Positions 46,481 through 58,870 of a stretch of DNA of 64,000 nucleotides are shown here, one piece after another. The first letter of the stretch is position 1, and every line of letters starts with the position of its first letter. The notes beneath the pieces were generated by a model. That model had not been told where the DNA came from. It saw only the letters and a list, made by a program, of their open reading frames with translations, and searched no databases. The position numbers and the translations under genes were made by a program. The DNA comes from Candolleomyces eurysporus (taxonomy: Eukaryota > Basidiomycota > Agaricomycetes > Agaricales > Psathyrellaceae), in the NCBI GenBank assembly GCA_027579435.1, contig JANBPK010001195.1:62001-126000 (forward strand). The letters run 5' to 3'.

Positions 46481-49400
46481 TTAAACACCGCTCCTTCCTG
46501 ATGCCTTGATAACGCCAGAGAATGAAAGAGCAGGCAGTTTCTTGGGCGGTTCGGCAACCGAGGGTGCAGGCAAGAACCCTGCCCCTACCAACCACGCAAG
46601 GTACAACCCCATTAGCTCATCATCGACGGTAGAGCTCGTCGGCGCTGAACCCTGATTTAACAGCGCAACCGTATTCGTATCGTCCAACTCCGGTGCTCTG
46701 GTACTCGTGGGCAGATCGTCGAGGACGAAATGGAGGAGCGGGAACAAAGCATTGTCCTGGACCTCCATAACGTGTTGCTCGAGCTTTCGCCTCCAGGCGA
46801 TATATTCGCATGTCTCCGCCACGTAACCGTATTGCGCCAAAGAGGACAGCATGCTGTTGAAGGTGGGAGGAGGACGGGCGGTGATGTGGAGCACAGACTG
46901 GGTGGCGCCCGGGAGGGGCGAGACAGCCGAGAGGGCAGTGCATCGAGCGACGTGGTCTACAGGGACCATGTTGATCGTGTTGTTCATGTCTGGTACCAAG
47001 CCTAGTTGGACGCAGCCTTTGACCAAACGCCAGAGGAAGTCGTCGGTGTTGGTGACTGCAAGACAGGATATCAGTTTACAATCAGGCAAAAGTGAGTATG
47101 GTAATGAGTACGGACCGGCGGTCTTGGAGTCACCAACAACATAACCGGGACGAACGATATGTCCCTTCAATCCGCGTTTACCAGCCTCAAAGAGTAACTT
47201 CTCTGAGACCCACTTGGATTGGCCATATCCAGTCTTCAGAGTGTTCCTAGCACCTTCGAGATCGTCATTCTCCGGTACACCGGCATAACCAGATGAGCCA
47301 TTGTTCATTCGCTCGCCGAGTTGGACATAATGCTCGGCATCGAGAGCCGACGTCGAGGAAACGAAAGCAACGTTCTTGGGCTTCCCGATCGTCGCAAGCT
47401 TGATGATAGATAATGTCGAGAGAACGTTTGCAGAGCGCAGCTTCTCGTAGGGGTAAACCCAGTGCACCTGAACGAGAAAAAGTCAGGAATGTTGTCCTCG
47501 CGAGGTGGAGAGCCGAGGATTACTTACCAATGCACCGTTATGGAGAAGAACATCAGCCTCTCCAGCAATATAGCTCCAGCCATCCTCGCTCAATCCAAAC
47601 TTCTCTTGACCGAGGTCACCAATAGCAACCTCCAATCGTCCAGACGCAACCCAATTATCATCCCAAATCCCCTTATCGCTCAGACCCTCCTTCAAACGAA
47701 CAAGGCCAGCGTCCTTATCCTTGGCTCGAACCAAACAAATAACCTTCTTGACACGCTCCTGCCTGAAGAGCAAATCCTTCAAGATGAAGGCACCAAGGAA
47801 ACCCGTGGCTCCGGTCAAAAACACCGACACGGGCTGGCTGTCAAACTCGGCCGAAGGTGAAGGGTACGATGCATCCAGCTGCTGGACCAGCAACTCGTAA
47901 TCCGCCCCATACTCGATCGGAATCGCTCCACCCCTCTTCGCGCCCTCAGACACCGCAACGCGACCTGGAGCAGGCGTGGACGCGACTGAGAAAGCGCCCT
48001 TCATCGCAAGGCCGAGGTCTGCATTCCTCAACCCATCGATGGCTTTGACAAGCCCTGCGATGGTGGGCTCGTCGAAGATGAGGCCCAGAGGAGCGTTGAC
48101 CACAAAGACCTTTCGGATTTCGAAGATGAGGCGAGTGGCGAGGATGGAGTGGCCTCCGAGGTCGAAGAAGCTCTCGTCGAGGGGGATGGGCTGCGGTGCG
48201 TTGGGCAGAATGGTAGCCCACAATTCCCGCATCTTCTCTTCGGTGGAGTTGCCCTTGGCCTGGGACGCTGGTGCGACATAGGATAGTTGAGCGGTATCGG
48301 GGAAAGGCAATGCTGGCTTGTCGATCTTTCCGTTGGGGTTGAGAGGCATCCGCTTGAGAGGAACGAATACTAATAAAGTGTGAGCATACTGGGCAACACC
48401 ATTGTCGAAATCGGAAGAGACTCACGCGTTGGGACGCTGTAACTGGGCAGCTTCTGCTTGAGATGTTCTCGGATAGCCTTGATGAGCCGTCTGTACTTCT
48501 TGAGCCCCTTCACCAAACCCTTGGTATCTTCATCGTCCGAAATATCGCTGGCATACTCCAACAACGCCGGGCCATCCAAAGGAACGAAATAACTGACCAA
48601 AATTTTCTCTTCGTCCTTATCCCTACGCACGAGCGTGACGTTTTCCCGAACCAGAGGATGTTGGCTGAGATGTATATCGATCTCGCCCAATTCGATTCGG
48701 AATCCACGAATCTTGACCTGGTCGTCCGCGCGTCCCGTACACTCGACGATACCATCCGCTGTGTACCTGCCCAAATCACCAGACCGGTACATCCGATCGC
48801 GTATGCCCTTCCAGTACCTGGCTTCGGGCCCGGCAAGACTGTGCGGCGGATGGAGGATGGTGTCGGGCCACGCATGTTCCGCTCGAGAGAACCAATTGTT
48901 GACAAACTTCTCCGCGGAAGCGTCGGAGTCGAGGTAGCCTTCTGCTAACCCCCCCCGAGCGCACGTAGATTTCCCCAACCTCACCCACGGCGCAGGGAAT
49001 GTTCCTATCATTTCGGTTGACGACGAGAAGCTGGACATCGATCATGCCCTGGCCGGCGGGCATGATGTCCTTTTGGGTCGCAAGGAATGTGGAATCTTCT
49101 GATACTGGGGGGATGGCGAAGTAGGATACCGCGCGCTGGGTTTCTGTTGTGCCGTACATGTTGATGATTCGGACATTTGCAGCGAGGGATTGGAGGCGGA
49201 GGCAGTCCCGCTTGGTGAGGACGTCTCCAACGAAGAAGGCGTTGCGCAAGGATGGGATTTGGCGGGTTGCTTGGGCTGAGAGAAGCTGACCCATAGCTGG
49301 GGTCAAGTGGGTGATCGTAACGCCGCTATCAGCCATCCATTCAGCGAGTCTTCCCGGTGTACCAATGTCATCTGCGGTAGGGACATGTAGCTCGGCGCCG

Positions 49401-51051
49401 AAGAACAGAGGGGTAAACACTAAGGATATAATCAGCGGGCTATCATAGTATCAGGAGAAACTGACGTACTATCACGCTGGATGGGGTCGTGAGCGATACC
49501 ACTCAGCATAGTGAACTTGGAGGTGGAATCAAGGCCGAAGCGCTCTCCCATCCAAGGGAAGAAGTGGGTAAGACTGAAATGACGACCCTTCACTCCCTTG
49601 GGTATGCCGGTACTTCCACTTGTGAATGAAAGAGTTCCAACACTGTCTGGTCCGAGTGCGACATTGGGATCCGTGTCACCGAGGTTGGCATGAGAAGTAA
49701 GTACGTCCTCTCCGTCTGATTGTGTGCCGCCGACGATGGTTCCATCCGGGGAGACCTCCAAGGCTGGGACTTCAACCCGAATCTTCAATTCAGTGCTGAG
49801 GAATTCCCTGACGGAAGGATTGATCACTCCAGCGCCCTTGAGCACGACCAATCCCCTGGGTTGCGCCACCCTGAGGTAGATAATCTGCCTTGAAGGGGGA
49901 TACGCCGGATCTGAGTGGGATATTCAGTAAACGGACAGTGGAATGGATCGTGAAGACAGACCAATAACAGAGAAAGTTGCCCCAGCCTTGAGAACAGCCA
50001 TGACAGCCACAACCAGGTCAACGCTTCGGTGAGCATAGACCATGACAACCTCTTCCCGCTGGACTCCACTGCGTATTAAATGGTGGGCAAGGATGTTGGA
50101 GGCATGGTGGATTGCCCTGTACGGGAACACGACCTTCTTCTGGGGCTGGTCAAGGGATTCCCCGAGAATGCTCTGGATGACGCATGGCTTATCGGGGTGA
50201 GCGCGCGCGTTCCGAGAGAAGATGTCCGTGATGGCACCCTTCCATCCGCACCAGTCGAGATCGGCCGTGGGGTCAGGAAGCTTGGTCTTTTGCTGGGGGG
50301 TCAGAAGAGGTACCGACCCGACCTGGGCGAGGGGGTTTGCAGCGGTCTTGCGAAGAAGAATGGAAAGCTGATCAACCAAGTAGTGGATGCGCGTTGAGGT
50401 GAACAGAAGGGAGTTGTAGAGGATTTTAAGGGTGATATGGGGTGCAAGGGCGTCGCGGGTTGTGGTCGGCGGTCTTGTCACAAAAATGGTGAGATCAGTG
50501 GACAGACTCGTTGACCTGACAAAGTTTTCTTTGTCGTCCGTCTCGTCGAAGAAGCGAACCCTGAATAACGGGGCGTCGGGGCCTTCCTCCTTGTCCTTGT
50601 TGAGGGCATTGCTCAGTTCATCGAAGGGCAGGGCGTCATCCTCGGCTTCCTTCTCCACCTGCTGCACCCTTCGCACCACGGCCCAGAAGGGGTCACTTGG
50701 ATCGATGGATAGACGGAGAAGCAAAGGGTCCTTCACAGACGCCGATGAAGACCCAATAATGATGTCGTTATCTCCGGTGTAGCGATGCAACAGCACCGTG
50801 AATGCTGCGAGCAACAAATGGAATGCGGAGGGCCTATTGACAGAGATATCGTCGTCGTCGTCTTCGACCTCGTTCTCGTTGTATAGAGCCAATTTGAGGA
50901 GACTCAGCGATGTCTGCTGAGAAAGCTGGGCCGTATGAAGGGCCTCGATGACCTTGCTAGTCCCCTTTGGCCGTGGATAGTCGGAGGGGAGAGACAAGGC
51001 TGGCAGATTTTGGAGCCTGGCGACGACTCGTTCCAGTCTATCGTCCGCCAT
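46481..51051 (-). CDS. LYS2: Alpha-aminoadipate reductase Lys2 (adenylation-carrier-reductase)
   Basis: Activates alpha-aminoadipate as the AMP ester, loads it on a phosphopantetheine arm and reduces it to the semialdehyde in fungal lysine synthesis. Start 51051 ([19 protein letters not shown]). Domains: a condensation-like N-terminal region ([15 protein letters not shown]); adenylation domain with [53 protein letters not shown] and YRSGDLGRY; carrier site [16 protein letters not shown] (Ser near 48150); and a reductase domain with [20 protein letters not shown] and [13 protein letters not shown]. This is the standard Lys2 order. The 8-C run at 48949-48956 is one base too long: one fewer joins VRSGG to LAEGYLDSD. 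It needs the phosphopantetheinyl transferase Lys5, which is not in this window. Confidence 0.93.
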
Positions 51052-51307
51052 GGCGTTGAGGAGTAGAGATGAAGGGGAATTTGAAAATTAGATTCCGAGT
51101 CATCGTCAATTTACTTTGGAATGGGAAATGATGATCGCGAGCGTCCGACAGTTTTCGGGTTATCGGTCGAGATCACGCGGAGTATCATAAGGCCTTGTCC
51201 GTCGCTGTCGACACTCTTCGACCCATTATCTGCTAGAAGAATGGTTGCAGGTGTCATTGAGCAGAAAGAGAAAATTAGAGAATTGAGGGAAGAAGCTGCA
51301 AAAAGTT

Positions 51308-51423
51308 TGACGAGAGTGGGATTCGAACCCACGCCCTTTCGGACCAGATACCAATTTGGTAGGGGTGGACGGAAATCGTCCTGATCCTTAGTCTGGCGCC
51401 TTAGACCGCTCGGCCATCTCGCC
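51308..51423 (-). tRNA. tRNA-Leu (anticodon AAG) with intron
   Basis: On the minus strand: acceptor GGCGAGA/TCTCGTC, D arm with GGCCGAGCGGTCTAAGGC, anticodon stem CCAGA/TCTGG, loop C-T-AAG-G-(intron)-A, long variable arm, T arm GTGGG-TTCGAAT-CCCAC, discriminator A. An intron of about 35 nt sits one base after the anticodon, the canonical place. Confidence 0.93.
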
Positions 51424-51736
51424 ACGGATTCGTCAGCGCTTTTGTGCATGAGACTGAGCCCCAGCCAAACCCATCGGGACGCTCCTCAAGTCGTCAACAG
51501 ATCTCAGCGCCCAGTATTCGCCACCGATAGGTTCCTGAACGCCGAACACTGAAGTTCGTAAGATGGCCAGGCGGAGGAGGGTGCGCGATTTTTCCAGATA
51601 GGGGATCGACACTAAATTCGTGTATCTAAACGATTTGTCGCTGAGCCACTACCGTATGATTGACCTGGGTAATTCAGAATGCTATCTCGAAATCCCGTGG
51701 CATTTACAAGGATAAATCTAGCGGATTCACTAGTTC

Positions 51737-51798
51737 AGGTACCAATTTGGTAGGGATGAACGGAATCAACCTAGTTCCCAGTCGGCCATCTCGCCACG
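51737..51798 (-). pseudogene. Decayed tRNA-Leu fragment that keeps the intron
   Basis: Read on the plus strand, TACCAATTTGGTAGGG, GAACGGAAT, CTAGTTCCCAGT and CGGCCATCTCGCCACG repeat the order of the intact tRNA-Leu gene 330-430 bp away, with substitutions and a deletion of about 14 nt in the D arm. The T arm and 3' acceptor are missing. Confidence 0.75.
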
Positions 51799-51904
51799 AA
51801 TTTTGGTAACAGACTTAGTACCTCCTCGTTACCCATGCGTCTTTCCTCTGGGATGGGCCTTGACTGCTCGAGATCATGGCGGTACGGGGATTCATGATCA
51901 TCTA

Positions 51905-51977
51905 TCCTTCTTAGCTCAGTTGGTAGAGCGCGTCACTAGTAATGACGAGGTCAGTCGTTCGAGTCGGCTAGAAGGAA
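51905..51977 (+). tRNA. tRNA-Thr (anticodon AGT), second copy
   Basis: Plus strand, 73 nt, same sequence as the copy at 43075-43147 on the other strand. Flanks differ beyond a few bases. Confidence 0.95.
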
Positions 51978-52246
51978 TTTTTGCTTCATGTACCGGCTTG
52001 TTCTATCCTTGCCAATTTCCAATGGAAATTCTATCTATATCTCCTGCTATCGCTTCATGTGCGGATCTTGGCCATGCGTTATAGGTTACCCGAAAATCCT
52101 TATATCCATGTTGTATCCATGTCCCCTATCATATAATATAAAAGGGGGCTCGTAGTAGCGAAGATTCCCCTCGAATACTCACCCTTCTGCCTTCCTGCCA
52201 ACTCTCATATAAAGCAACCAAATCTCCTGCCGCCTCCTCGAGAAAT

Positions 52247-53911
52247 ATGGACGCCGTTTGCTATAAAGCCGTACGCATTCTCAATCTCTCTTTCTTTTCA
52301 CAGACACTGAACTTGTTAGGCCTCTTCAACAATTCTTTCCACCAGGCCAAAGCCCCGATTGAGATCGTGAAAGCACCCATCCCCAAGATCAGAGACGATC
52401 AAGTGTTGATCAAAGGTATATCGCAAATCTCCAGTCCNAAAAAAGCCGTGGCTGAGCGTGATCTGCACAGTCACCTGCTGTGGAATCTGTGGAACGGATT
52501 ACCACCTTGCTCAGGTCGATTCCAGTCTTATGCTTCATCGAATATTATTCAACTGAGCATTCCTACAGGGAGATTTCATCGCGAAATTCCCTGTGAGTTA
52601 TTTCTTTCGCCCGGTAGACGTCTTTTCAAGGTTAATATTCTATTCAGCTCATCCCAGGACACGAAATTGTCGGAGTCATCAATGAGGTTGGTAAAGATGT
52701 AAAGGAGTTCAATGTTGGAGATCGGTGTGTTGCAGATAACACCATTCTAGTGAGTTCTCCTCTATATCCCTCCTCAGACCCGCAAAGTTTTTATAATCGT
52801 TCGCTCAATTCCAATTTCGACAGTGCGATGCCTGCTTCCATTGCCGTCGAGGCCAATACCTCCTCTGCGAGAACTTTGAGAGCATCGGCGTTACGACCGA
52901 TGGTGGGTTTGCAGAATATGTCGCGGTGTAGGTCATTCCTTCCTTCCTGGTCGACGTTGATTTGGAGAAGAAGTGATGCTCATTGGCGATGGAATCAGCG
53001 AGAGCAAGAAGGTATACAAAATTCACAACCTCACCGATGAAGAAGCAACCCTCGTAGAGCCTACGTCCTGCGCGATCCACGGGATGGACAGGCTTTCTCC
53101 ACCCGTCGGTGCAGATGCATTGATTATGGGAGCAGGACCAACAGGTTAGTAGTATATCACTGTCCCGAAACCTGCCATGGCCACTCATTATTGCCCCTCG
53201 TCTTCGAATTTTACCAGGCTTGATTCTGGCTCAGCTCTTGAAACTGAACGGCGCATCCCATGTCGTCCTCGCAGCCAACAAGGGTGTCAAAACAGAGATC
53301 GCACGTAATTTGAACGTTGCAGACGTCTACTTTGAGCTCGACAGAGAGAATTCTGCCGCTCAGTGGGAGGAGATCAAACAGAAATATCCCAAGGGCTTCG
53401 ATGTTGTGGTGAGTCCTCGAGCTTTCCTTCGGTTATTGATGGTGTATGAAAGGGAAACACCCTGGTTGACAGATCGAGGCGACTGGAGCTGAAAGTGTAG
53501 CCAACGACGCTATCAACTACGTTCGAAGAGGCGGCACGCTCATGGTCTATGGTGTCTACTCCAACGAGGCTATCGTCAAATGGTCACCAGCTAAGATCTT
53601 TGGAGACGAAATCAAGGTACTCACCACAACGCATACCCCCTGATCGGTTGTTCACCATTGTCCTTGCTTCTCACTATAGATCATCGGCTCGTTCGCCCAA
53701 GTCCACTGCTTCCCTCGTGCAGTCGCTTATCTAGAAAGTGGCAAGATCAACGTCAAGGGAATGGTAAGAATTGAAGGCATTTTCTCGACGACAAGTCGAA
53801 GTTAACTACTTCTGACTCCAGGTTACCGACATCTATTCCATCAAGGACTACCACAAGGCCCTGGACAAACTGAACAGCAAGACTGCATGCAAAATCGCCG
53901 TGAAGCCTTGA
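52247..53911 (+). CDS. Zinc-dependent medium-chain alcohol/polyol dehydrogenase
   Basis: Oxidises an alcohol or polyol with NAD(P); most like the sorbitol/xylitol/arabinitol type, but the substrate is not certain. Exons begin MDAVCYKA and continue with [21 protein letters not shown], then [15 protein letters not shown] (catalytic zinc Cys and the TDYH segment), [25 protein letters not shown] (GHE zinc ligand), [17 protein letters not shown] (structural-zinc Cys cluster), the [13 protein letters not shown] helix, [14 protein letters not shown] (nucleotide-binding turn), [13 protein letters not shown], and an end at VKP with TGA at 53909-53911. At least eight introns of about 50-80 bp; an N at 52438 lies in one. 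Convergent with NOL10, 149 bp apart. A fragment of this gene recurs at 59818-60262. Confidence 0.87.
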
Positions 53912-54059
53912 AGCATCTTGAAGGAGTATGCAATATAAATCATTAGATTCGAAAGTCGGAGACATCGAGGCATAATATACTTTTCGTGCGGAACCAACGT
54001 CAGATTGTGAATACCCGAAGCACAGAACGTGAAGCAAACCATCACGTAGCTCGGGTAGC

Positions 54060-56659
54060 TCAAGTACCCATCCGTCTAAAAGCATTCTTACTCCCACTCC
54101 GCACGTTGTGTCTCCGATGTTTTCTACCACTCCTCTCCACTTCTGAGATGTCGTGCTCAGGTTCTAGAGCACCCTTTTCCAGACCAGCACCGAACTTCTC
54201 AATGCCGTTCTTCTTGTCTTGCTTTTTCGATGATTTCTTTCTACCAGCGTTGTCCTCGTCATCATCAGCGGCAGACGCTGATGGGACCCAGCTGATCTCC
54301 ATAGCATCGTTGGCGTCATCGTCGTCATCGCCATAATCTTGCCTAGCCTTCCCTTTGACTTTGGGAACCTGGGAAGTTGACTTCGGTGCGAGCCGCTGTC
54401 CGAACGTAGCGTCCTTGTCGAGTGCCGAACTGCTCGAAGCAGCTTTCATAGGGACGAGGTTGACTTTTGGCGCGCGGGGTTGAGCCCTATTTCTCTGAAT
54501 GTTTTCTGTGAGACGATCGTTTTTCTGACCAGGTCGTTTGCGGGGATCGAAATTAGAGAGTGCTGGAGAGAGACCACGTAAGTGAGTCTGGTATCAAGGA
54601 AGGGGGGAGGGACTGAAATCTGAATCTTACCTCCTTCATCATCCGAATCGCTTTCGCTTGCATCACTTTCATCACTGTCGCTCGAGCCACCCATACCGTC
54701 AGACGAAGATTTATCACTTTCATCGTCCTCTTCCTCAACCGCAGTCTTGCCTCTTGATTTCTGGGCGGCAGCGGAAGGATGCAACAAAGCGTACTCTCTC
54801 GAGGTTTCGTCGATGGTAAAGGCAGGATCCTGGAACACTTTGGCGAATCGAGGATCATTAAGAAGACTCGTTGATGATGGTTCCTCCACAGCTCCCTCGT
54901 CTTCATCAACATTCTCTCCGGTACCGAGCTCAACAGCCTCAGCCTGGGCAGCGGCTGCTTTCCTCTTCTTCCTGCGTTCTTCCCGCTGTGCAGCCTTCGC
55001 TTCTTCTCTGAGAATCTTCTCCGCCAGCGCTTTATTGACTTTAACACCGGGATCTTTCTTGGATCTAATCCGCGTCTCAGCCATCTTGTCCATCTTCTCA
55101 CGGACGAGTTTCTCCCGGTGTTCAGCGTATGCGAAGGGGTTGGCGATGACGCGTGCTGTATCGTAGAGTTTGAGTGAGACAAAGTAGCCGTGCATGTAGG
55201 GCTTGAGTGCGGGTGTGCCGATGAGGTGGTCCAAGCCGAGACTGTCAAGGGGATATTGTCATGTCAGTTTCGGTGCAAGGATAGATGGAGGAAGAGGGGG
55301 GAAAGTAACATACGTCTTGAGTTCGTCTCGAGAAACGAACTTGTAGTCTTCGTAAACGGAACGGGTGGTTTGGTCCTCCATCTCTTCCGTGATGTTTTCG
55401 AGGAAACTTGCCCACCGTGGCGCAGGGCCGAGTTGCGGGATATAGTACGTGCACATCTGGATGCCTTCGTTGGCTGTGAACAATAGCCCACTGTCCCGGA
55501 GATGGTGTACGTTGTTGACATCGTTGGCTGGAGTAATGGACGCGAAGTTGGAAGCAGGCTAAACAAAATTTGAGAATCCTGTCAGAGTGAAGCGAGCAGG
55601 AAAAACATACTGTGTTACGATCCCAAATCTTGATAACCTTTTTGTCCGCACTGAGGACCAGTCCGTCCCCAGCCATACGATTTCCCCCTTCAATCCAAAT
55701 GGTGTCCTTGATCGGTAATCCGTAACCTTGGTCCTTCGTCGCAAACGGATTGGCAGCGCGAATATCGTAAAGGAGAGTATGGCCAGTCGAAGTTCCAATG
55801 GCATACGAAAGCCCATCATGTCTTGACGAAATGGCAGTGACGCTCAACGGTGCTCCGTCATTGACTGCGGACAGTGGCAAGAGGCGACTTGCAGGAAGTC
55901 GAAGAGTACCAACATTGGAACGTGACCGAGGGTCCCAGAACTGGACAGTGCCGTTTCCGTCTACACCAAAAGCAAGAAGTTGGTGGGCAGGGTTGATGTC
56001 GACGACATTGACACCGAGGATTTCTCCATTATCGTCGTCTTGGAGTACCAATGGTTGCATGAACCGACCTTGGTCGAGATTCAGACGATACACTTCATTC
56101 CCCGTTGCCGTAATTATCGCGTCGCACGAAGGGAAGTGGTATGCAAGCGACCGTCCAAATTTTGGTATCCTTGTCCTGTAGTGAAAACCGCCTTGGGTAT
56201 GTAGCTCGACAGTTCGATCGGTTTGTAAGTGAAGTATCTTTGTCCAGTCGTCAGACAAGATCTGTTGTTTTTGAGAAAGAAGATATCTCAGCTATTCAAG
56301 TATCATTCAACTCGAGCAAAGGACGACTCACGTACAACAAAATCCACATTCTCCGCATCCGAATGTCGCTCAAATTTGAGCGAAAGCTGGTCGAGATCCC
56401 ATACTCGTAGCTGGGGCTTATACGTCCCAGTAGCTAGCACATTCCTTCCATCCCTCGTAACCTTCACTTTATTGCTGGCTTCAGGGAACTCAAAGCCCTG
56501 GATGAGCTCTATTGAACCTTCATAGCGCTCCTTGGTTGCTCGTTTGCCCTTGACGGCGCGTTTTCTAGTAAGCCAGTCTGGTAGCGAGGATGAAGAGCCA
56601 GCTGTGTCCCCGTTGACTGTATAGACTTTCACGGCTGATGGGTCGGCGGCCAGGGCCAT
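54060..56659 (-). CDS. Nucleolar WD-repeat protein ENP2/NOL10 (small-subunit biogenesis)
   Basis: ENP2/NOL10 is a nucleolar factor in the 90S pre-ribosome needed for 18S rRNA maturation. Start 56659 (MALAADPSAVKVYTVNG). N-terminal WD/propeller region: GFEFPEASNKVKVTRDGRN (a family signature), ATGTYKPQLRVWDLDQLSLKFERH, a FGVDGNGTVQFWDPRSRS blade and a VLSADKKVIKIWD blade. The middle has FTANEGIQMCTYYIPQLGPAPRWA and LENITEEMED, strongly conserved in the family. The C-terminus is the NUC153/NOL10-like part (LLNDPRFAKVFQDPAFTIDE) in charged coiled-coil and acidic sequence, ending with the basic KNAFRRMGT. The 5' end of this gene has been copied into the DUF6593 array downstream of its promoter. 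Confidence 0.92.
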
Positions 56660-57280
56660 GGTAAAGGATGAAAGCGAATCAAATCAGAAAAAACCTTCAC
56701 CGAACAGAAATTCCTGCCATATTAGGCACGTGACGAGATGTTGCGCTATTTTTAGCCAAGCCGAAATTCGGGTGTTTGACAACCGGTTCTACGTCTTGAC
56801 CTCTCATTTTGTCAGTGTATTGTCTAGCTCAGACTAGTCGATTATAGCAAGTTGGTGCCCTCCTGACTTCATACATTCTTCCTCAGTGGGAGACCGAGCC
56901 TCACCGACGGGTGGGCTCCTGCTGCGCAATCAAAGGATAGCTCCACTCACCAAGTCGAATCTGTGCATTTACCAGCTGCACCGATGATACACTTCTTGGG
57001 AGTGGTGGGTAGCTAAAACTCAACGACAAATTCTTGCAGTCTTGAGATCGCTTCAAGACTGCAAGATGACAATGGGCCTCCGCTCCAAGCGAAATCTTCT
57101 GTATGACGACTTTGTTGGACACTTAAACATGGGCCAACGCTCCATAGCCTGTGTCAGAAGGACTTGGCTGATAGATAGGGCAGTGCATCCTGTCTTCGTT
57201 TTACAGCAATTTTGGATCTTCTAGGATATATATTTTCGCTGGTAAGGCAAAGCAANCCCCCACCGCAGCAGTCTACCGAT
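56660..57280. promoter_or_regulatory. Divergent promoter between NOL10 and DUF6593 copy 1
   Basis: Contains a CACGTG E-box-type palindrome at about 56728 and a TATATAT box at 57227-57233, 54 bp before the DUF6593 ATG. The block with CACGTGACGAGA...TGCGCTATTTTTAG recurs before copies 2 and 3 (with CATATG in place of CACGTG before copy 3). An N at 57256 precedes a C run in the leader. Confidence 0.6.
57227..57233 (+). promoter_or_regulatory. TATA box of DUF6593 copy 1
   Basis: TATATAT, 54 bp before the start codon; the same element stands at 52 and 54 bp in copies 2 and 3. Confidence 0.6.
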
Positions 57281-58010
57281 ATGTCTACTGAACCCACCAC
57301 TCTCGTTCTTGTCTTCGAGCCCGACAACCCTTGCAACACCATAATTAGCGACCAACAAACTGGAGACAAGCTCTACACCGTCAGGACAGAACACAACGGC
57401 TCAGAGTCCGTGACGAAGATCTTCAACGACGATAATGTGCAATTGGCCCAGTGGGTCTGGAAGGACATCCGTTCAGACAGGGTCACTCTCGGACAAGGCC
57501 AGCCCATGTCAGCTAGTGCATGGCTGAGAAAGAGTATAATGCCGTTCAAACAGTGCGTTGAGTCCTCACACTCGAGGTAGCGTTCGAAATTGATGATAGG
57601 AGCCACAACATTTCAGCACAGTGTACTTCACGGACTTGAACGGACGAAACTTCGAATGGAAAGGCAACGCTCCTCGGCTCGGTTTCGAGGTATTTCGATC
57701 TTGCTCCTTGTTCTTGTCCTATGGCACTGAATGAAAATCATGTTAGCTATACTCTGAGACGGATAAGAAGAATCCCGTCGCACGTTTCAAGAAATCTTAC
57801 CGATACAAAGACCACAAGCAATCTCCACCTAAGGAGGTGTACGATCCAGCTACACTGACCGTCACCGGCTTGGGTCTGGAGATCCTGGACACAGTCGTCA
57901 TATCATTCTGCATCCTCGAAAAAGGGAGGAGAGTCAGAGAGAACGGAGCCGCGAATATGGCCGCTACACCTAACGTTCAGTTTGGTGCTATATGCATCAC
58001 AGCAAACTAG
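57281..58010 (+). CDS. DUF6593-type small protein, tandem copy 1
   Basis: Three exons: 57281 to about 57552, about 57618-57689, and about 57750-58010. The protein (about 185 aa) begins MSTEPTTLVLVFEPDNPCNT and has SVTKIFNDDNVQLAQWVWKD, TLGQGQPMSASAWLRKS, a WKGNAPRLGFELYSE block across introns, ARFKKSYRYKDHK and a hydrophobic helix LEILDTVVISFCILEKGRR. This pattern is the basidiomycete DUF6593 family, whose function is unknown to me. The N-terminal Thr/Leu beta-rich part and C-terminal helix suggest a small globular protein; no signal peptide. The end (AATPNVQFGAICITAN) differs from copies 2 and 3. Confidence 0.75.
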
Positions 58011-58136
58011 TCCGGAGGGCGCACGTACACCATAATGCCTTACCAGACCATGTCCATGACGACTGAAACCTACTTGTAACCGTGAATAAATAATCTGTAG
58101 TTATGATACAATAAAACACCGCTAATCGATTGGTTC

Positions 58137-58610
58137 TGAAGTGAAGTATCTTTATCCAGTCGTCAGACGAGATCTGTTGTTCTCGAGAAAGAAGGTATCT
58201 CAGCGATTTAGGTGACAGTAAACTTGAGCAAAGGACGACTCACGTATAATAAAATCCACATTCTCCGCATCCGAATGTCGCTCGAAATTGAGCGAAAGCT
58301 GGTCGAGACCCCATACTCATAGCTGGGGCCTATACGTCCCAGTTCCCGGTACATTCATTTCACCCCTCGTAACCTTGACTTTATTGCTGGCTTCAGGGAA
58401 CTCAAAGCCCTGGATGAGCTCTATTAAACCTTCATAGCGTTCCTTGGCTGCTTGTTTGCCCTTGACGGCGCGTTTTCCGGTAAGCCAGTTCTATAGCGAG
58501 GACGAAGAGCCAGCTATGTCCCTGTTGACTGTATAAAATTTCACGGCTGATGGGTCGGCGGCTAGGGCAATGGTAAAGGATGAAGGCAAATCAAATCAGG
58601 AAAACCTTCA
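58137..58610 (-). pseudogene. Fragment of NOL10 (5' exon) carried in the duplication
   Basis: Similar over its length to 56222-56700, including the CCTGGATGAGCTCTATT and TTGCCCTTGACGGCGCG stretches. The ATG is destroyed and indels break the frame, so it cannot encode NOL10. Confidence 0.8.
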
Positions 58611-58818
58611 CCGAAATATATTCCCCAAATTAGGCACGTGACGAGACGTTGCGCTATTTTTAGTCAAGCCGAAATTCAGGTGTATGATATGAGGACCCAG
58701 TTGGATGGTTATCACTTACACATGGGCCAACGCTCTATAGCCTATGTCAGGAGGACTTGACTGGCAGATAGGGGTAGTGCATCCTGTCTTCGTTTTACAG
58801 CAATCGGATCCTCCAGGA

Positions 58819-58825
58819 TATATAT
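58819..58825 (+). promoter_or_regulatory. TATA box of DUF6593 copy 2
   Basis: TATATAT, 52 bp before the start codon, in the same context as copies 1 and 3. Confidence 0.6.
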
Positions 58826-58870
58826 TCTCACTGGTAAGGCAAAGCAACCCCACCGCAGCAGTCAACCGAT

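Larger units (their letters stand above)
58011..58870. other. Spacer with a decayed copy of the NOL10 5' end and the duplicated promoter
   Basis: From 58137 to about 58610 the sequence repeats NOL10 exon 1 and its first intron region (56222-56700) with many substitutions; the NOL10 start codon is lost (GCAATGG for GCCATGG). From 58630 the CACGTGACGAGA promoter block is repeated. Confidence 0.75.
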
